Shown: positions 1 through 11,014, numbered from the stretch's first letter. The stretch: 64,000 nucleotides of DNA from Prochilodus magdalenae (GCA_024036415.1 JAMWET010005032.1:806332-870331); one strand, 5' to 3'. The notes: generated by a model not told the origin, from the letters alone. A program made the numbers and translations.

Positions 1-103
1 GCGCGAGCTGTGCATCACGCGCATGGCCATCGTCGTCCTCCTGCTGCTCCTGTCTACGACTTTCTGCCTGCTCTTCTTCTTCCAGCCGACGTCCGCGTGC
101 AAC
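1..103 (+). CDS. TNF-superfamily cytokine, exon 1 (partial): signal-anchor segment
   Basis: This exon encodes the membrane anchor of a type II cytokine. Read from base 2 it gives 34 residues: a short charged stretch (RELCITR), then about 20 hydrophobic residues rich in Leu, Val and Phe, ending TSACN at the donor AAC|GTAAGAG (phase 0). The window begins inside the exon, so the true start codon and cytoplasmic tail are missing; the ATG at 23 lies at the start of the membrane segment and is probably not the initiator. TNF-family ligands are type II membrane proteins with a cytoplasmic N-terminus and a single such anchor, so the layout fits. The identification rests on joining to the exons at 2507, 2734 and 5033 in matching phases. 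Confidence 0.75.
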
Positions 104-391
104 GTAAGAGCGCGTGGGATTTCACACGTGTCCGTCCGAATAACATGCTTGCAGTCCCATCCTTAGGAGACCTGTCTGTATGACGGTAATGCATTGCCGT
201 GTACGCTGGGCTGCGCACACTCCATCCAGGGTGGGCTGTAAAGGAGCCCTCCGGGAAATCTCTACACGGCTAATGCATTATCTGACATACAAACAACATC
301 AGTCATGTGGAGTAGCTCAGTGTAGAGTGGGGTTATAGGGGTGGTGGTGGTGCTCCAGGTGTCTCGGTGGTGATGCAATAGCAAATCTAGC

Positions 392-545
<154 letters not shown>

Positions 546-1974
546 TAGCTTAAATATACCTTTGGATTTGGACATTTCCGAGGTTGGGACGTCTGGTTCC
601 TATCACCACCATGGCAGGACCATTCCGAGTGGGAATGGTCCATTGTTTTGAAATTTTGAAAGGATTGGTGGATTTCCCCTCCAGTAGGGATGGACATGGG
701 CTTGTGCACGAGCTTGCTTACATGAGCATGCGATAGGGCTCGATGGACTTTGCCTGAGTGCAAGGCCAGACTGCATCTGCAGCTGCTGTCTACAGGAAAG
801 CTCCGGAGTGACGCCGCAGGACGCCGTGCATGACTTCTGATGGGGGCTATAATGATGCAATGTGAGCTGTTTGCATCACAGGCTTATAGGCGCAGGCTAC
901 AAATGTGTTGACGCTGTGTTTAGCAACAGGGAAGCCCCCCTAAGTGACGTTGTTTCATGGTGGTGGAAGCGAAACTCCACTTTCGGTCGTACAGTATATC
1001 AGCCTTGTCAGTAATTAACCTCTACTATAGTGTGGAATGCAGTTATGGTCGGTGTGCGGTAAGAGACGAGTGGTGTGCACCGATTTAACGGCAGGCTTTC
1101 TGGGGTGGACCAAAGTGTGTACGGATATCAGGCTCTGTGTACATGCACAATAGCTCTGGGCTCCAAAATTCCATTTTTGAAGCTTCGTTGTGGGTGTTCA
1201 GTGAAGGGGGCTCATTTCAGACCCTTAGGGTAAGAGGAGCACTCATGCGCTGCCGCCTCTTGATGTGCTGTTACTCCAGGTAATGCCATTCACAATGAGA
1301 ACATGCAGATGAAGTGCAGCATCAGAATTCCTCTGGAATCTGGCTTGGCAGACTCAATGATGGGCTGTAGACAGTACCTGCCAGCGCCTCGAAGCTCATT
1401 TCTAATAAGCGCCGTCCATCAAAACACTTAGCGTGCGCAACCTGACCTGATTATCCTACCCAGCTAAATCCGGAGTAGGAAAACGAGCGCCAGATTGTTT
1501 CCCCCCAGGGCCAACGGGCTTGGGTTTGCGTAGTTCTGTTTTCACTTATTCGTGACTTTTGTTCACACTGCCCTGGGGGCAGTGGAGGATTGTGCAATCT
1601 CAGTTGTTGTACATCTGTAAAGCCGTAGCTTCAGCACTGCGCTTGCGCAATGCGGGTCGCTGCTCATGGCGTGGGACGCGTTTGCGGTTGCATAATGAAT
1701 CTTAAATGAAAGTGTTTCTCTTCGGTGTCGTATCCAGCGGCACCTATACGGGGAATTCCACCCAGTTTTCCATGTTTTTCCAAGTCAGTGAGTACGTTTG
1801 AGCGAAACCTGCCAAGCCAGAACTGTCGACAGTGATGGGAACCAGACATCTGACCTCACCGTGACCTACCTCCGAGAGAGCTGTCACTCAACAACAGGGT
1901 ATTAATGCAGTTCCCCAATACGCTGGTGGCTGTGGTGGAGGTGTACGTGCCGGGTGCTGTGAGCCAAAGTAGTC
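546..1974 (+). other. Intron 1 of the cytokine gene, no recognised element
   Basis: Intron 1 runs from 104 to 2506. Apart from the TA run and the repeat-like piece near 1975-2215, I see no gene, RNA or transposon signature in this part. Confidence 0.5.
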
Positions 1975-2215
1975 CCAAAAAAAGCCTCCATTTATGAATG
2001 GAGGTCTATGGGAGGAACGAGGGATGAATAAATGACACGTAGAGGTGCGTGGGTCAGTAAGGATGTGGAGTTTGGGGATGTGCTCTGGGTTGAGTACATG
2101 GCTGTAGGCTACCTGAGACAATAGGCTTTCAATGGGGGTGAAAATGAATGGGACTCTATGGGAGAAATGAGTGATGGGCGAGTGGAGGGTGAAGACAAGC
2201 GGACGAGTGCGCATC
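1975..2215. repeat. Diverged single copy of the intron-3 minisatellite unit
   Basis: It shares blocks such as GAATGGGA-TCTATGGGAG and GAGTGGAGGGTGAA with the tandem units at 3185-3835, but stands alone in intron 1. The sequence was therefore present twice in this gene before the local amplification. Confidence 0.55.
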
Positions 2216-2506
2216 AGGCCAACTCTGAGTTAGTGCTCGGGGGTCTACCCTGAGATAGTGTATGCAAAGTGCAATAGATGAGTGTGCACTCTTCCGCCCC
2301 ATTGATTCTTAATGGGAAAATTTTGGGAATGTTACAAAGGTATTCCGAAAACTGAGTGTCGGATCAACAAGCTGTTTACAACCACCCCATTCCTGATTAG
2401 ACTGAACATTCTGAAGCTTGAAAACCAGACTAGTTAGTGGACAAAAACTCGGAATCCTTTCCCGAGCACCCATCACTAATCCACACTGTTGTCTTCTGCT
2501 CCACAG

Positions 2507-2534
2507 GATAAAGGACACAACGCCAAGGCGAATG
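2507..2534 (+). CDS. TNF-superfamily cytokine, exon 2 (28-bp micro-exon)
   Basis: A 28-bp exon lies between a strong acceptor (pyrimidine run ending CTCCACAG) and the donor GTAATT. Read in phase 0 from exon 1 it gives DKGHNAKAN plus one base of the next codon (phase 1). It is needed: exon 1 ends in phase 0, and the exon at 2734 is open only if entered in phase 1, so direct joining of those two would hit a TGA after four codons. Short second and third exons coding for the stalk are typical of TNF/lymphotoxin genes. The encoded segment is polar and would form the start of the extracellular stalk. Confidence 0.65.
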
Positions 2535-2733
2535 GTAATTCCCATTTTCTTTTCCATGTAATAAAGCTTACATAGGAATAAATCAGGCTTAATGATGGAG
2601 CGCATAGCTGAGCATGCCGTAACATTAGCCTGCAGTGAAGTGCAAGTGCTGCTTGTCTGGGATGTGGTATAGGATGCTGGTAGCATTGAAAAGATTCCAT
2701 GAGCCTCAACACGCCTTCCTCGCTTTTCTCCAG

Positions 2734-2814
2734 GAGACGTACCACTGAAGCCCGGAGCTCAAGTCGACACTCGCAGAGACGACCCTGAGAAACCCCCCTC
2801 GGCTACTCTGACCA
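2734..2814 (+). CDS. TNF-superfamily cytokine, exon 3: stalk
   Basis: This 81-bp exon has acceptor TTTTCTCCAG and donor GTAAGT. Entered in phase 1 it reads G-DVPLKPGAQVDTRRDDPE then KPPSATLT, and it leaves in phase 1, which matches the exon at 5033. The sequence is hydrophilic and Pro-rich with the dibasic pair RR, as expected for a stalk between membrane and receptor-binding domain. Known TNF ligands are often cleaved in such a stalk, but no specific protease site can be asserted here. Confidence 0.7.
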
Positions 2815-3184
2815 GTAAGTACTCCGTCACGTGCACAGAGTGCCAAAGCTTGTGGTTAAAATGCTTAGCTGGAAAGGCAGGCCGTTATGTGGAAGCAGAT
2901 CAGTACAGCGTGTAAGAACCTACTTGCCGTCTCACGCTTTGTGCCGTTAACCATTCAGACAGTACTCTCTCAGGTTCAGCCAAATTTGACACTCTGTCGG
3001 TCAATTCGGCAACGCACGGCCTTTTAAGGGCTTCATCATTTCATGATGAAAGGGCCAGCGGAAGAAGGGAATTCTTGGAATTACAGACAGGGAGATTACT
3101 ATCATACTATCTGCACACTGTGCTGCACTAATTCCAATGAAACCAGGCTGAAGTAATCGTGCAGCTTGAGCTTATAACTAAGGT

Positions 3185-3835
3185 GCTGCTAAAAATGAAT
3201 GGGAGTCTATGGGAGAAACGATGGATGAATACACGGCACATAGAGGAGTGCAGGTCAGTAGGTCTGTTTGATTGGAGTTGGGAGATTTGCCCTACATACT
3301 GTTTGGTGGCTGTCACTTAAAAGAACCAATAGGGTTTGAGTGGAGGTGAAAATGAATGGGAGTCTATGGGAGGAACGAGGGATGAATACATGGCACATAG
3401 AGGAGTGCAGGTCAGTAGGTCTGTGGATTCGAGATTGAGGATCTTCACTACATACTGTTTGGTGGCTGTCACTTAAAAAAACCAATAGGGTTTGAGTGGA
3501 GGTGAAAATGAATGGGAGTCTATGGGAGGAACGAGGGATGAATACACGGCAGATAGAGGAGTGCAGGTCAGTAGGTCTGTGGATTCGAGATTGAGGATCT
3601 TCACTACATACTGTTTGGTGGCTGTCACTCAAACCAATAGGGTTTGAGTGGAGGTGAAAATGAATGGGAGTCTATGGGAGGAACGAGGGATGAATACACG
3701 GCAGATAGAGGAGTGCAGGTCAGTAGGTCTGTGGATTGGAGATAGGGGATTTGCCCTACATACTGTTTGGTGGCTGTCACTTAAAAGAACCAATAGGGTT
3801 TGAGTGGAGGTGAAAATGAATAGGAATGTCAGGGA
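3185..3835. repeat. Minisatellite of about 155-bp units in intron 3
   Basis: The marker AATGAATGGG recurs at 3194, 3351, 3507, 3659 and (as AATGAATAGG) 3815, giving spacings of 157, 156, 152 and 156. There are about four units with few differences, entirely within the intron between 2815 and 5032. No open frame in it shows coding character. Confidence 0.9.
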
Positions 3836-4339
3836 AGAACGAGTGATAAGGAAAAAGACAAACAAACGAGTGTGGGTCCGGCCAACCCTGACTTCATGCT
3901 TCGGGGTGTATGTGAAACGGTATCACTTGGTAAAGCAGAGGTGCAGTAGATGGCATTCACTTTTCCAAAATCCAGAAAAATTCCCAATCAGGCCCAACAT
4001 TCCGGAGCCGGGACGGTGTGGTTACAGGAACTGTCTTTGCCTGGTTTCTATTCCTCGCTACAGAGAAGAATACCTCGGCTCAGACTGCGTTACTGAATAC
4101 AGAGCCCGAGGCCGTAAGAGCCCTGGGGTCAGAGCGAAAGGGTTAACAGAAGCATGAGGTGTGAGGTTGAGTCATCGCGGAGCTGAGCTGTCGGCCGGTG
4201 CGAAGTGACACTTCCACAGCACGCAATCACCGTTCCTGACTCGGCTAGCCTGCTGATGAAATCGTGTTGCTGCCAAGAGAAACATGAGAGGAACTTGCGG
4301 TTGATTATTAACAGCGTGTCAACACGGGCTCGGCGTTCA

Positions 4340-4930
4340 GAGGAGCTGAGCACAGCGGAGGACGGACGGACGGAGGTCTGCTGTTGGTGTATACCTGCTT
4401 GTTGTCGTCGAAGGCATGTAGCCTGTTCTGTAACCCGTTGGAGTCTGCAGTCTTTGGTGATGGTGACGTGGTGTTAAGGACAGTCGTGGTAACGGTCTGT
4501 GTGCATGTAGTCCTGCGTGGTGCAGCCGTCTGCCAGTGGATGACTCATGGAACTGCCACCGTGGCTGTCGGGTCAGTCCAGGCATGCCGGACAATCTGTC
4601 GCTTCTCTCTCTCCGCGGTGCGCCTGGGTCTCCCCGATCCTTCATGTCGCTGGTGCGGGCCTTCCTTCATCCGCTGGTGCCACCAGCGTGCCATGATAGT
4701 GTCCGTACGACCGGCATGGCACCACACAGTACGACACGTGGAGGCCTTGGGACACATGCACTTCCGAACCATTGGCATGTCTCACGATGCCGAATCTGCC
4801 CACCAAGTTTCGTTCCCGTGGGTAGATTGCTTCTGGCCGGCACACACTGCAGTGCTGAGATCGGAATAGTCCAGCTGCTGGCAAAGCATGGCGAGCAGCT
4901 GTGTGTAAAAGTCTGGAGAGTGATCAGCAT
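4340..4930 (-). mobile_element. Tc1/mariner relic, N-terminal half of a transposase
   Basis: The minus strand reads GSGRPRRTAEREKRQIVRHA and, in another frame, RRLHHAGLHAHRPLPRLSLTP followed by RHHHQRLQ. This is the linker and second DNA-binding part of Tc1-type transposases. No DDE catalytic part is present and frames shift. It lies in intron 3 of the cytokine gene, in the opposite orientation. Related pieces occur at 9103, 11785, 15215 and 29310. Confidence 0.7.
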
Positions 4931-5032
4931 GCCTCGTGACTAACACTCCACACCCACAACATACCACCTCCACCGCGGTGGTGCCAGAAACCCGTACTTA
5001 CCGTATTTTCTGTTTCTCTATTTCTCCCACAG

Positions 5033-5493
5033 TTCGCTGCGGCACCGCTCCGGAATCCGAGTCCAGCACGTCACCTAAGACCTCGCCGGTAGCCAGCTAC
5101 GGAAACATCGAATGGGAGGCAAGGCGGCTGGTTGGTTTCAGCTTGGGCTCCGACAACGCCTCTTTGGTGGCCCTTAAGGCCGGGACGTACACGGTCTCGC
5201 TGCAGGTCACCTACAGGAGCAAAGAGAAGGTGTCGTGCAAGGATTCCATCATCCTGTCCCACCAGCTGCAGCGCTACACAGATGCCTACGGAGACATCGA
5301 GGTTCTGAATGTCTACGAAACCGTCTACTGCCAGAACACCGAGTGGATGAAGTCCATGTACTCTGAAGCAGAAGTGACTTTAATGAAGAAGGACACGCTC
5401 CGGGTGCAGTCCAGCCAGATCGGCCTGATAGACTGTGATGGGAAAGTGTGGAACAAAACGTTCCTCAGGGTCCACCTCAAGCCCACCGGTTAG
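5033..5493 (+). CDS. TNF-superfamily cytokine, exon 4: complete TNF homology domain
   Basis: The last coding exon follows a clear acceptor (TTTCTCCCACAG) and ends with TAG at 5491-5493. It gives about 152 residues, making about 223 residues in all with the visible exons. Features of the TNF fold can be seen: YGNIEWEA near the start (strand A region), AGTYTVSLQVTYR (strand C), LSHQLQR, TVYC followed by WMKSMY, and KDTLRVQSS before the last strands. Two cysteines (KVSCKDS and TVYCQN) sit where TNF has its intrachain disulfide. Two N-glycosylation sequons (NAS, NKT) are present. The LSH / YG / VYC / W-SMY pattern is closest to the TNF/lymphotoxin branch, and a fish TNF-N or lymphotoxin-like gene is my best guess. 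The C-terminus is divergent (NKTFLRVHLKPTG, without the usual FGVFAL-like ending), so no symbol is given. Confidence 0.8.
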
Positions 5494-5539
5494 GGAGGGA
5501 GGGTGGGAGGGAGGGAGGGAGGTGGTGGAGGGGAGGGGG
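5491..5539 (+). promoter_or_regulatory. G-quadruplex-forming run overlapping the stop codon
   Basis: Starting in the TAG stop codon, the sense strand has seven or more GGG tracts separated by single A or T bases, followed by GGTGGTGG and longer G runs. Four GGG tracts with one-base loops satisfy the strictest quadruplex rule. As it is on the coding strand it would also be present in the mRNA, at the very start of the 3' UTR. The structure follows from sequence; any effect on translation or stability is inference. Confidence 0.7.
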
Positions 5540-6489
5540 TTGTTCTGTGGTGGACCTAAGCTACTTTTTCTCCCTGTATCGTGTTCTTGCACTTTCTTGT
5601 TGCACTTTTCTTCGGCCGTTCATTCGTTGTAAATGTTACCATGACAGTAAGCCTTGGCACAGAGGAGAGCTCGGTCCCGCGGAGCGTCTGGAAGCGGTTT
5701 GTATGAACCGATTTATGATTTTATATAAATTATGCGCGTATTTGTAACGGAAAGTGCAGATTCGAGGCTTTCAGTCCGTACCGTGTTGGTGTTTGTAAAT
5801 AGAAGAGGAGATATTTTAATACGGTTTCTATGTGGGAAGTTATTGTACAGTCAAGTGTTGCAGACATCATGGCTTCGAGGTTTAAAGGAGCGGTGTGTAA
5901 CCTCGAGCGGCGTATTGCCACCTACTGAACACACCCTACCCGGCCCCGTCCCTCGGTTCCCTCGAACTTGGATCCTCCGTTTGTCGAAAACGGGTCGTTG
6001 TGTTCTCAGAACTTCCCACAAGACACGGAATAGTTATCCAGCAGCGGTGTTCTAGCTAGCTATTTATTCCAAGCGTTCTACCTAGCATGCTCATATCACG
6101 GTAGAACCTTTACAAGGATTCTTCCTCTTTCTACGCCTTACAGCCGGTGCTATAGCGCCCACCTAGTTCAGCTTTACGGCCAGCGTGTGGTGTGTTCATT
6201 CTGGGCTACTGTAGAAACATGGTGCCGGTAGGCTCTGTTGGAAGATGACCCACACCTGTGTAGATATGAAGGCTCGCTCTAAGCTAACGGAAGCTCTATG
6301 ATGTATAGTTATAGGTGATTATAGACTATTAGAAACATAGCTTGGTATATTGTATTCTGTCTCTGCTTATAGAGCCCCTCTAAATTTTACACACCGCTCC
6401 TTTAATGGTGTCGAAACAGGACGGCAGCCAGATAGACAGGTGTAGACTCGAGCCTGCCTTTAAATCTGTATGTGGGGTCATTGTATAAC

Positions 6490-6610
6490 TCACTAGGGAA
6501 TCTTCTAGACCCTCAGGGGGCAGGAGAGGAGGGGGTTGCCGGAGCCTGTCCTCATTGGGCAGAATGCGGGAGACACCCTGGACAGGCCGCCAGCCCTTTG
6601 CAGGGATTAA
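6490..6610. repeat. Dispersed fish repeat fragment
   Basis: The stretch with GCCGGAGCCTGTCCTCATTG and ACCCTGGACAGGCCGCCAG matches a very common teleost interspersed repeat. A second copy is at 27295-27405. Confidence 0.6.
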
Positions 6611-6782
6611 TGGCGGATCATGTTGTTTTGAATTGGAGCTGGTTATCCTCAGCAGAGCTCTTTCCGGAGTGTGCCGGCACCAGGAATGGAAACACTGCAT
6701 CTTGCTGTTTCATGCTGTCGTGTGTGTGTATATACATTCAGTTCACATATGCTATATTTTTATGGAAATGAAAAAAGCTCCT

Positions 6783-6788
6783 ATTAAA
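6783..6788 (+). terminator. Candidate poly(A) signal ATTAAA
   Basis: ATTAAA is followed within about 25 bp by a T/G-rich stretch (TTCATTTGTTCATTGTC), the usual layout of a cleavage site. It is the best signal I noticed downstream of the cytokine stop codon. Confidence 0.4.
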
Positions 6789-6892
6789 GATTTGAAATCA
6801 GTCGAATGCTTCATTTGTTCATTGTCTCATACAAGCATGGACCCGGGCCTGGGGACTGTCCTCGGCCTGGAAGTGGGAAGTCCAGTCAAGCC

Positions 6893-7035
6893 ACGTTCAA
6901 GTGTTTCCTTTATTGCCATTCCGCAATATAACCTGTATACGCTGGAATGGAATGTCGTTCCTCCAGGCCGATGGTGCAGCACACATGCCGCAGCAGGGCA
7001 CTTTCCAGAGCTGCACAGAGCGCAGATACAAAACG
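6893..7035. repeat. Dispersed repeat (TTTATTGCCATT / GTCGTTCCTCCAGG type)
   Basis: The sequence TTTATTGCCATTCCGCAATA followed by GAATGTCGTTCCTCCAGG resembles a common teleost repeat end. A diverged relative is at 17700-17935. Confidence 0.5.
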
Positions 7036-7094
7036 AGCTCACAACACGCAGTACAGAATTCCACATATCAGCCTAACGCGGTTCAGCCACCTAG

Positions 7095-8240
7095 ACATGC
7101 AGACTGCTCCTACAGACGTTAGTGAGAGAGTGGGTCGCTCTCAGGAGCGCAGGGAATTCCAGAGTGGCACCGTGATAGGATGTCCCCTGTGCAACAGGTC
7201 CAGTCCTGAAATTCCCTCCCTACTAAATATTCCACAGTCCACTGTCAGTGGGATTAGAACACAGTGGGAGTGATTGGGAACGACAGCAGCTCAGCCATCA
7301 AGTGGTAGGACCTGTAACATGACAGAGCGGGGTCCGCGGATGCTGAGGGTCATAGTTCACAGAGGTCACCAACTTTCTACAGAGTCCATCACTACAGAGC
7401 TCCAAACTTCATGTGTTCTTCAGATCAGCTCAGGAACAGTGTGTAGAGCTTCATGAAATGGGTTTCCATGGCGAGCAGCTGCGTCCAAGCCTTACATCAC
7501 CAAGTGCAGTGCAGAGTGTGGAGTGCAGTGGTGTAAAGCTCCGCCCCTGGACTCTAGAGCAGTGGAGGCGTGTTCTCTGGAGTGACCAATCACGCTTCTC
7601 CATCTGGGGATCCGATGAACGAGTCTGGGTTGGGCGGTACCAGGAGAACGGTACTGGTCTGACTGCACCGTGCCGAGTGTAGAGTTTGGTGGAGGGGGGA
7701 TTACGGTGTGGGGGTGTTGTTCAGGAGTTAGGCTCCGCCCCTTAGTTCCAGTGAGAGGAACTCTTAATGCTTCAGCAGACCCAGAGACTCTGGACCATTC
7801 CATGCTCCCAACTTTGTGGGGACAGTTTGGGGACGACCCCTTCCTGTTCCAACATGACCGCACACCAGTGCACAGAGCAAGCTCCATACAGACATGGATG
7901 AGCGAGTCTGGTGTGGAGGAACTGGACTGGCCTGCACAGGGTCCTGACCTCCACCCGATAGAACACCTTTGGGATGAATTAGAGTGGAGACTGAGAGCCA
8001 GGCCTTCTCGTCCAACATCAGTGTCTGACCTCACACATGTGCTTCTGGAAGAATGGTCAGAGATTCCCATATACACATTCCTAACCCTGTGGAAAGAATT
8101 CCCAGAGGAGTTGGGAGCTGTTATATCTGTAACGGGTGGGCCGACATCATATTAGACCCTATGGGTTGAGAATGGGATGTCACTGAAGGTCATATGGGTG
8201 TGAAGCAGACGAGCGGATACTTTTGTTGGGGTATTTTGAC
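7095..8240 (+). mobile_element. Tc1-like transposon with broken transposase (DD34E)
   Basis: Nearly the whole transposase can be followed, but in several frames. In order: the N-terminal helix-turn-helix region (GRSQERREFQSGTVIGCPLC and GIRTQW), the GRTCNMTERGPRML linker, VLWSDQSRFSIWGSDERVWV with the first Asp codon at 7584, FLFQHDRTPVHRAS with the second Asp at 7856, and DLHPIEHLWDELEWRLRAR with the Glu at 7961. Asp-2 and Glu are separated by exactly 34 residues, the Tc1 signature. The first-to-second Asp distance is not a multiple of three and there are internal stops, so the gene is dead. The 3' end keeps the terminal repeat (GTGTGAAGCAGACGAGCGGA then TACTTTTG). I see no matching 5' terminal repeat, so the element is probably 5'-truncated near 7095. 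A second, shorter copy is at 13880. Confidence 0.9.
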
Positions 8241-8320
8241 TGTACAGTATGGCGTGCCTCAGGGTGCAATGCTGGGGCCTTTGTTTGGACCGCACAGTGT
8301 GAAGACCCTCAAACGAGTTC
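8236..8320 (+). pseudogene. Reverse-transcriptase palm fragment of a non-LTR retrotransposon
   Basis: The frame reads VQYGVPQGAMLGPLFG, a close match to the GVPQGSVLGPLLF motif of LINE reverse transcriptases. Only about 30 codons are recognisable. Confidence 0.6.
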
Positions 8321-8324
8321 ACAA

Positions 8325-8710
8325 CATGCAGAATTATCAACATCAGGGTTCAGGAGTCTGGTGTTGGTGGAACTAATGCTAAACCAATAGGGCAACACTA
8401 AATGACCCGTAGAGGAAAGCCTGAACCTAGGTACAGCCAGGAGACCAGAGTCTGAAGACCTCAGCTTACGAGACGGAGCATAAGGATGTAGGGGGGCTGA
8501 CAGATAGGTGGGTGCAGGTCCGTGTAGGGCTTTGAAGATCAGGAGGAGGATCTCATAGCGGATACGCTCTGTAACTGGTAGCCAGTGTAGCTGGAGAAGG
8601 ATGGGGGCGATGTGCGCTGACTTCTTGGGGCTGACTAAGACTCTGAAAGAATGACCCCACTGTGAGGTGCTCCGGTTAAGAGGGTCTGGCAGATGCCACA
8701 ATGGTGACAT
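8325..8710 (-). pseudogene. LINE reverse-transcriptase C-terminal fragment
   Basis: The minus strand reads HIAPILLQLHWLPVTERIRY, then EILLLIFKALHGPAPTYLS and LRSSDSGLLAVPRFRLS. This is the conserved segment downstream of the polymerase core in vertebrate L2/CR1/Rex-type LINE ORF2 proteins. It is open for about 130 codons but lacks the polymerase motifs and the element ends. It lies head-to-tail against the palm fragment at 8236 in opposite orientation, so the two are separate relics. Confidence 0.75.
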
Positions 8711-9102
8711 GAAAGACGCATCACCTACTCACACACGTCAATGTGCGATGTCAACTGAGCACTGTACAAGTCATGCCATGTCCGACCTTTGAGCCTTTGT
8801 GAATGGTGCCTATGGGCCTCCTGTCATTACGAGTGAGTAAAACATCTGTCACACTGATAAGTGATGGGATGAACTGAACTGAACTGCGTAATCAAGTCAG
8901 GACTACTCAGATATTGCGTTATTAAACATTTATAAACAGTCATGAGAACACATTCATCTTCATAAGAATAGCTGCACCCGGAAGGAATCAACCCACAGGA
9001 GTGGGACTTGGTGGGGAGCTTTGGCTTCACTGGACATACCAATGATCCAAGTTTCACACTTAGCTTAAGGACAGGCCTTATCGCTGTACCTGCCTGGCCC
9101 CA
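8711..9102. other. Unassigned spacer
   Basis: No gene or mobile element recognised between the LINE fragment and the next Tc1 relic. Confidence 0.4.
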
Positions 9103-9720
9103 CAACCACAACTGTGGACATTCTGAGTCATCCCAGCACCGTTACCACGACTGTCCTTAACACCACGTCACCGTCACCAAAGACTGCAGTGGTGTCGTAC
9201 CAGACTGTCATGGAGTGACTCAGAATGGCAGCGGGTCATCTTCAGTGACGAGTCCCGCTTTAGTCTTGGTGGAGACGCCCAACGAATCCGTGTGTGGAGG
9301 CACCGTGGTCAGCACCGAGATGAACGGAGTTTAGAAGGCCTGGTGTGGCTCCACCTCCACCCCTACCGCACCATCTGCAGGAACTGTGTGAGGATGTTTA
9401 AGCTGCATGGGATGGATTATCACAGGACACCATTAGGAACCTCTACAGCTCCATGGTACCGAGACGTCTGGTGTGTTGGGTTAGGAAACATGGCCGCCCA
9501 ACACCATACTGAGAGACACTACTTCCGTGTGAGGATGTTCAAGCTGCATGGGATGGATTATCACAGGATGCCATTAGGAACCTCTACAGCTCCATACCGA
9601 GACGTCTGCCGTGTTGGGTTAGCGAACATGGCGGCCCAACACCATACTGAGAGACAGACTTCTGTATGTGTAGCTCAATACATATTGATCATATCAGTCT
9701 AAATTTATCATCAGGTATTG
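9103..9720 (+). mobile_element. Internally deleted Tc1-like element (copy 1) with duplicated 3' part
   Basis: The frame reads RHRHQRLQWCRTRLSWSDSE and then WQRVIFSDESRFSLGGDAQR with RVWRHRGQHRDER, which contains the first catalytic Asp (FSDES). It then jumps to the C-terminal end (LQELCEDVQAAWDG, IRNLYSSIPRRL, in another frame). The segment with the second Asp and the Glu is absent. A unit of about 140 bp beginning GTGAGGATGTT is repeated in tandem at about 9390 and 9531. The 3' end runs into the family tail TGATCATATCAGTCTAAATT. Confidence 0.75.
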
Positions 9721-9812
9721 ATCCTGGTCGCCTTTATCTTCCTTCCCAACACCACCGCAACCCCACACCTCCTTCCTTGCTATATTTCGGACGATGAGGG
9801 TGTACGTAAAAC
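9690..9812. repeat. Left arm of an inverted repeat pair (with 11015-11130)
   Basis: The stretch TCTAAATTTATCATCAG through CCTCCTTCCTTG to CGGACGATGAGGGTGTACG is found as its reverse complement at 11015-11130. It forms the tail of the deleted Tc1 family plus adjoining sequence. Confidence 0.7.
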
Positions 9813-9959
9813 CATAGCTATGCTGACCCAAATATCATGCGTTACTGACAGTCGGCCTGAATCCATTTCCCTTTATTCTGCATACCAAGAACCGGAATGC
9901 ACAGCGGGGAATAACCGCGTCTACGTGATCTCAAGGCTGAACTTGTTGTACGAGTAATT

Positions 9960-10480
9960 ACCGGTAGCCCAGGTTAACCGGCGTGCTTGTAAGACGAAGC
10001 CCAATATCGAAACGTCTAATGGCGTCATCGGGTGCGTGATGTTGTTAAGCAGAGCAGTGAGTGCTATTGTGTTATTGTCTTCAAGTCAACGCTGTGCAAA
10101 GCTTCGAAACGAATGCCCCCAGGAAGCCAGTTAAATAAGCTTAGCGATATGTCTCATCACGCTGAAATCTTTCACTCAGCAGGAGCCATGAATTGAAAAA
10201 GCTGAATCATCCGAACTTGAGCACGTACAGGCTGCACACACGGTTACTCACCAGAGGAAACCAGACAGCAGGCCCTGCTATGTGGTCAGTGATCATGTGA
10301 AGACTTCCCAAACAGCAGCCTTGATGACGTCCGACAGTTTTTATCTGAATGTCTGCCTGTCTACTTTAAACGTTGGGCAAAGAGGAACTTGCGGGGGGCT
10401 TACAAAATCTCGGCTGACGCGGATGGTATGAAAGAGGGCAGAATTGCAAGGCAAGCAGGTTGAAGAAGACTCGTGGTCTT
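9960..10480. other. Unassigned spacer
   Basis: No coding or repeat signature recognised. Confidence 0.35.
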
Positions 10481-10489
10481 GTGGTTTAT

Positions 10490-10745
10490 GTCCATGATGT
10501 ATCAAAGAAGGTCGGGTTCTAGCTTTACTGGCAGATACAGTGAGCGTCTGGTTCATAAGAACAAGGTCCAGCAGCAAACACACAGGACAACACAGCTACA
10601 GACTGGCAGAGGGCCAAACCCCCTCTCTACTGACCGTGATGAGCGCCACCTCACTCCAATGTCCCTTACCCACCGTAAGATGACCTCAGGTGACCTACAG
10701 AGAGACTGGCGAGCGGTGGCTGGGGTGAACCGCACAGCGGGCATG
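10490..10745 (+). mobile_element. Tc1-like transposase N-terminal fragment
   Basis: The frame reads TGRGPNPLSTDRDERHLTPM then SLTHRKMTSGDLQRDWRAVA and GVNRTA. This resembles the second helix-turn-helix of Tc1 transposases (R-DERxL--L---RK-TS-DL---W). A near-identical copy is at 19420-19650. Confidence 0.65.
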
Positions 10746-11014
10746 GTTCTAAAAACAGGCTTCTGGAGGTCATTAGTGATTTTCTAAATACACAGATCTA
10801 ATACAATATCTGATCTGGAGTTTGGGAGACATGCTTCCAGTAGTGTAGAGAATCAAACAGAACCAACACAAACCCAGAACCTGCACACCTAGAGGAGCTG
10901 ATCAGTTACAGATGGGCTCTTAAATTTGATCAGAGCTGTATGTATATATGTATATATAAAAATGCATGTCAGTAATGCATGATGTTTGGGTCAGCATAGC
11001 TTCGGTTTCCCGTA

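Larger units (their letters stand above)
5494..6800 (+). other. Probable 3' UTR of the cytokine gene
   Basis: The region after the stop has no coding character and is AT-rich in places. It contains TATTTATT at 6061-6068, close to the AU-rich element core found in many cytokine mRNAs. It also includes a dispersed fish repeat at 6490-6610. The end is set by the ATTAAA at 6783; if an earlier unseen site is used the UTR is shorter. Confidence 0.4.

Noticed and set aside
2734..2814. Joining the 81-bp exon directly to exon 1
   Set aside because: The phase is wrong and gives TGA after four codons; the 28-bp exon at 2507 is required.
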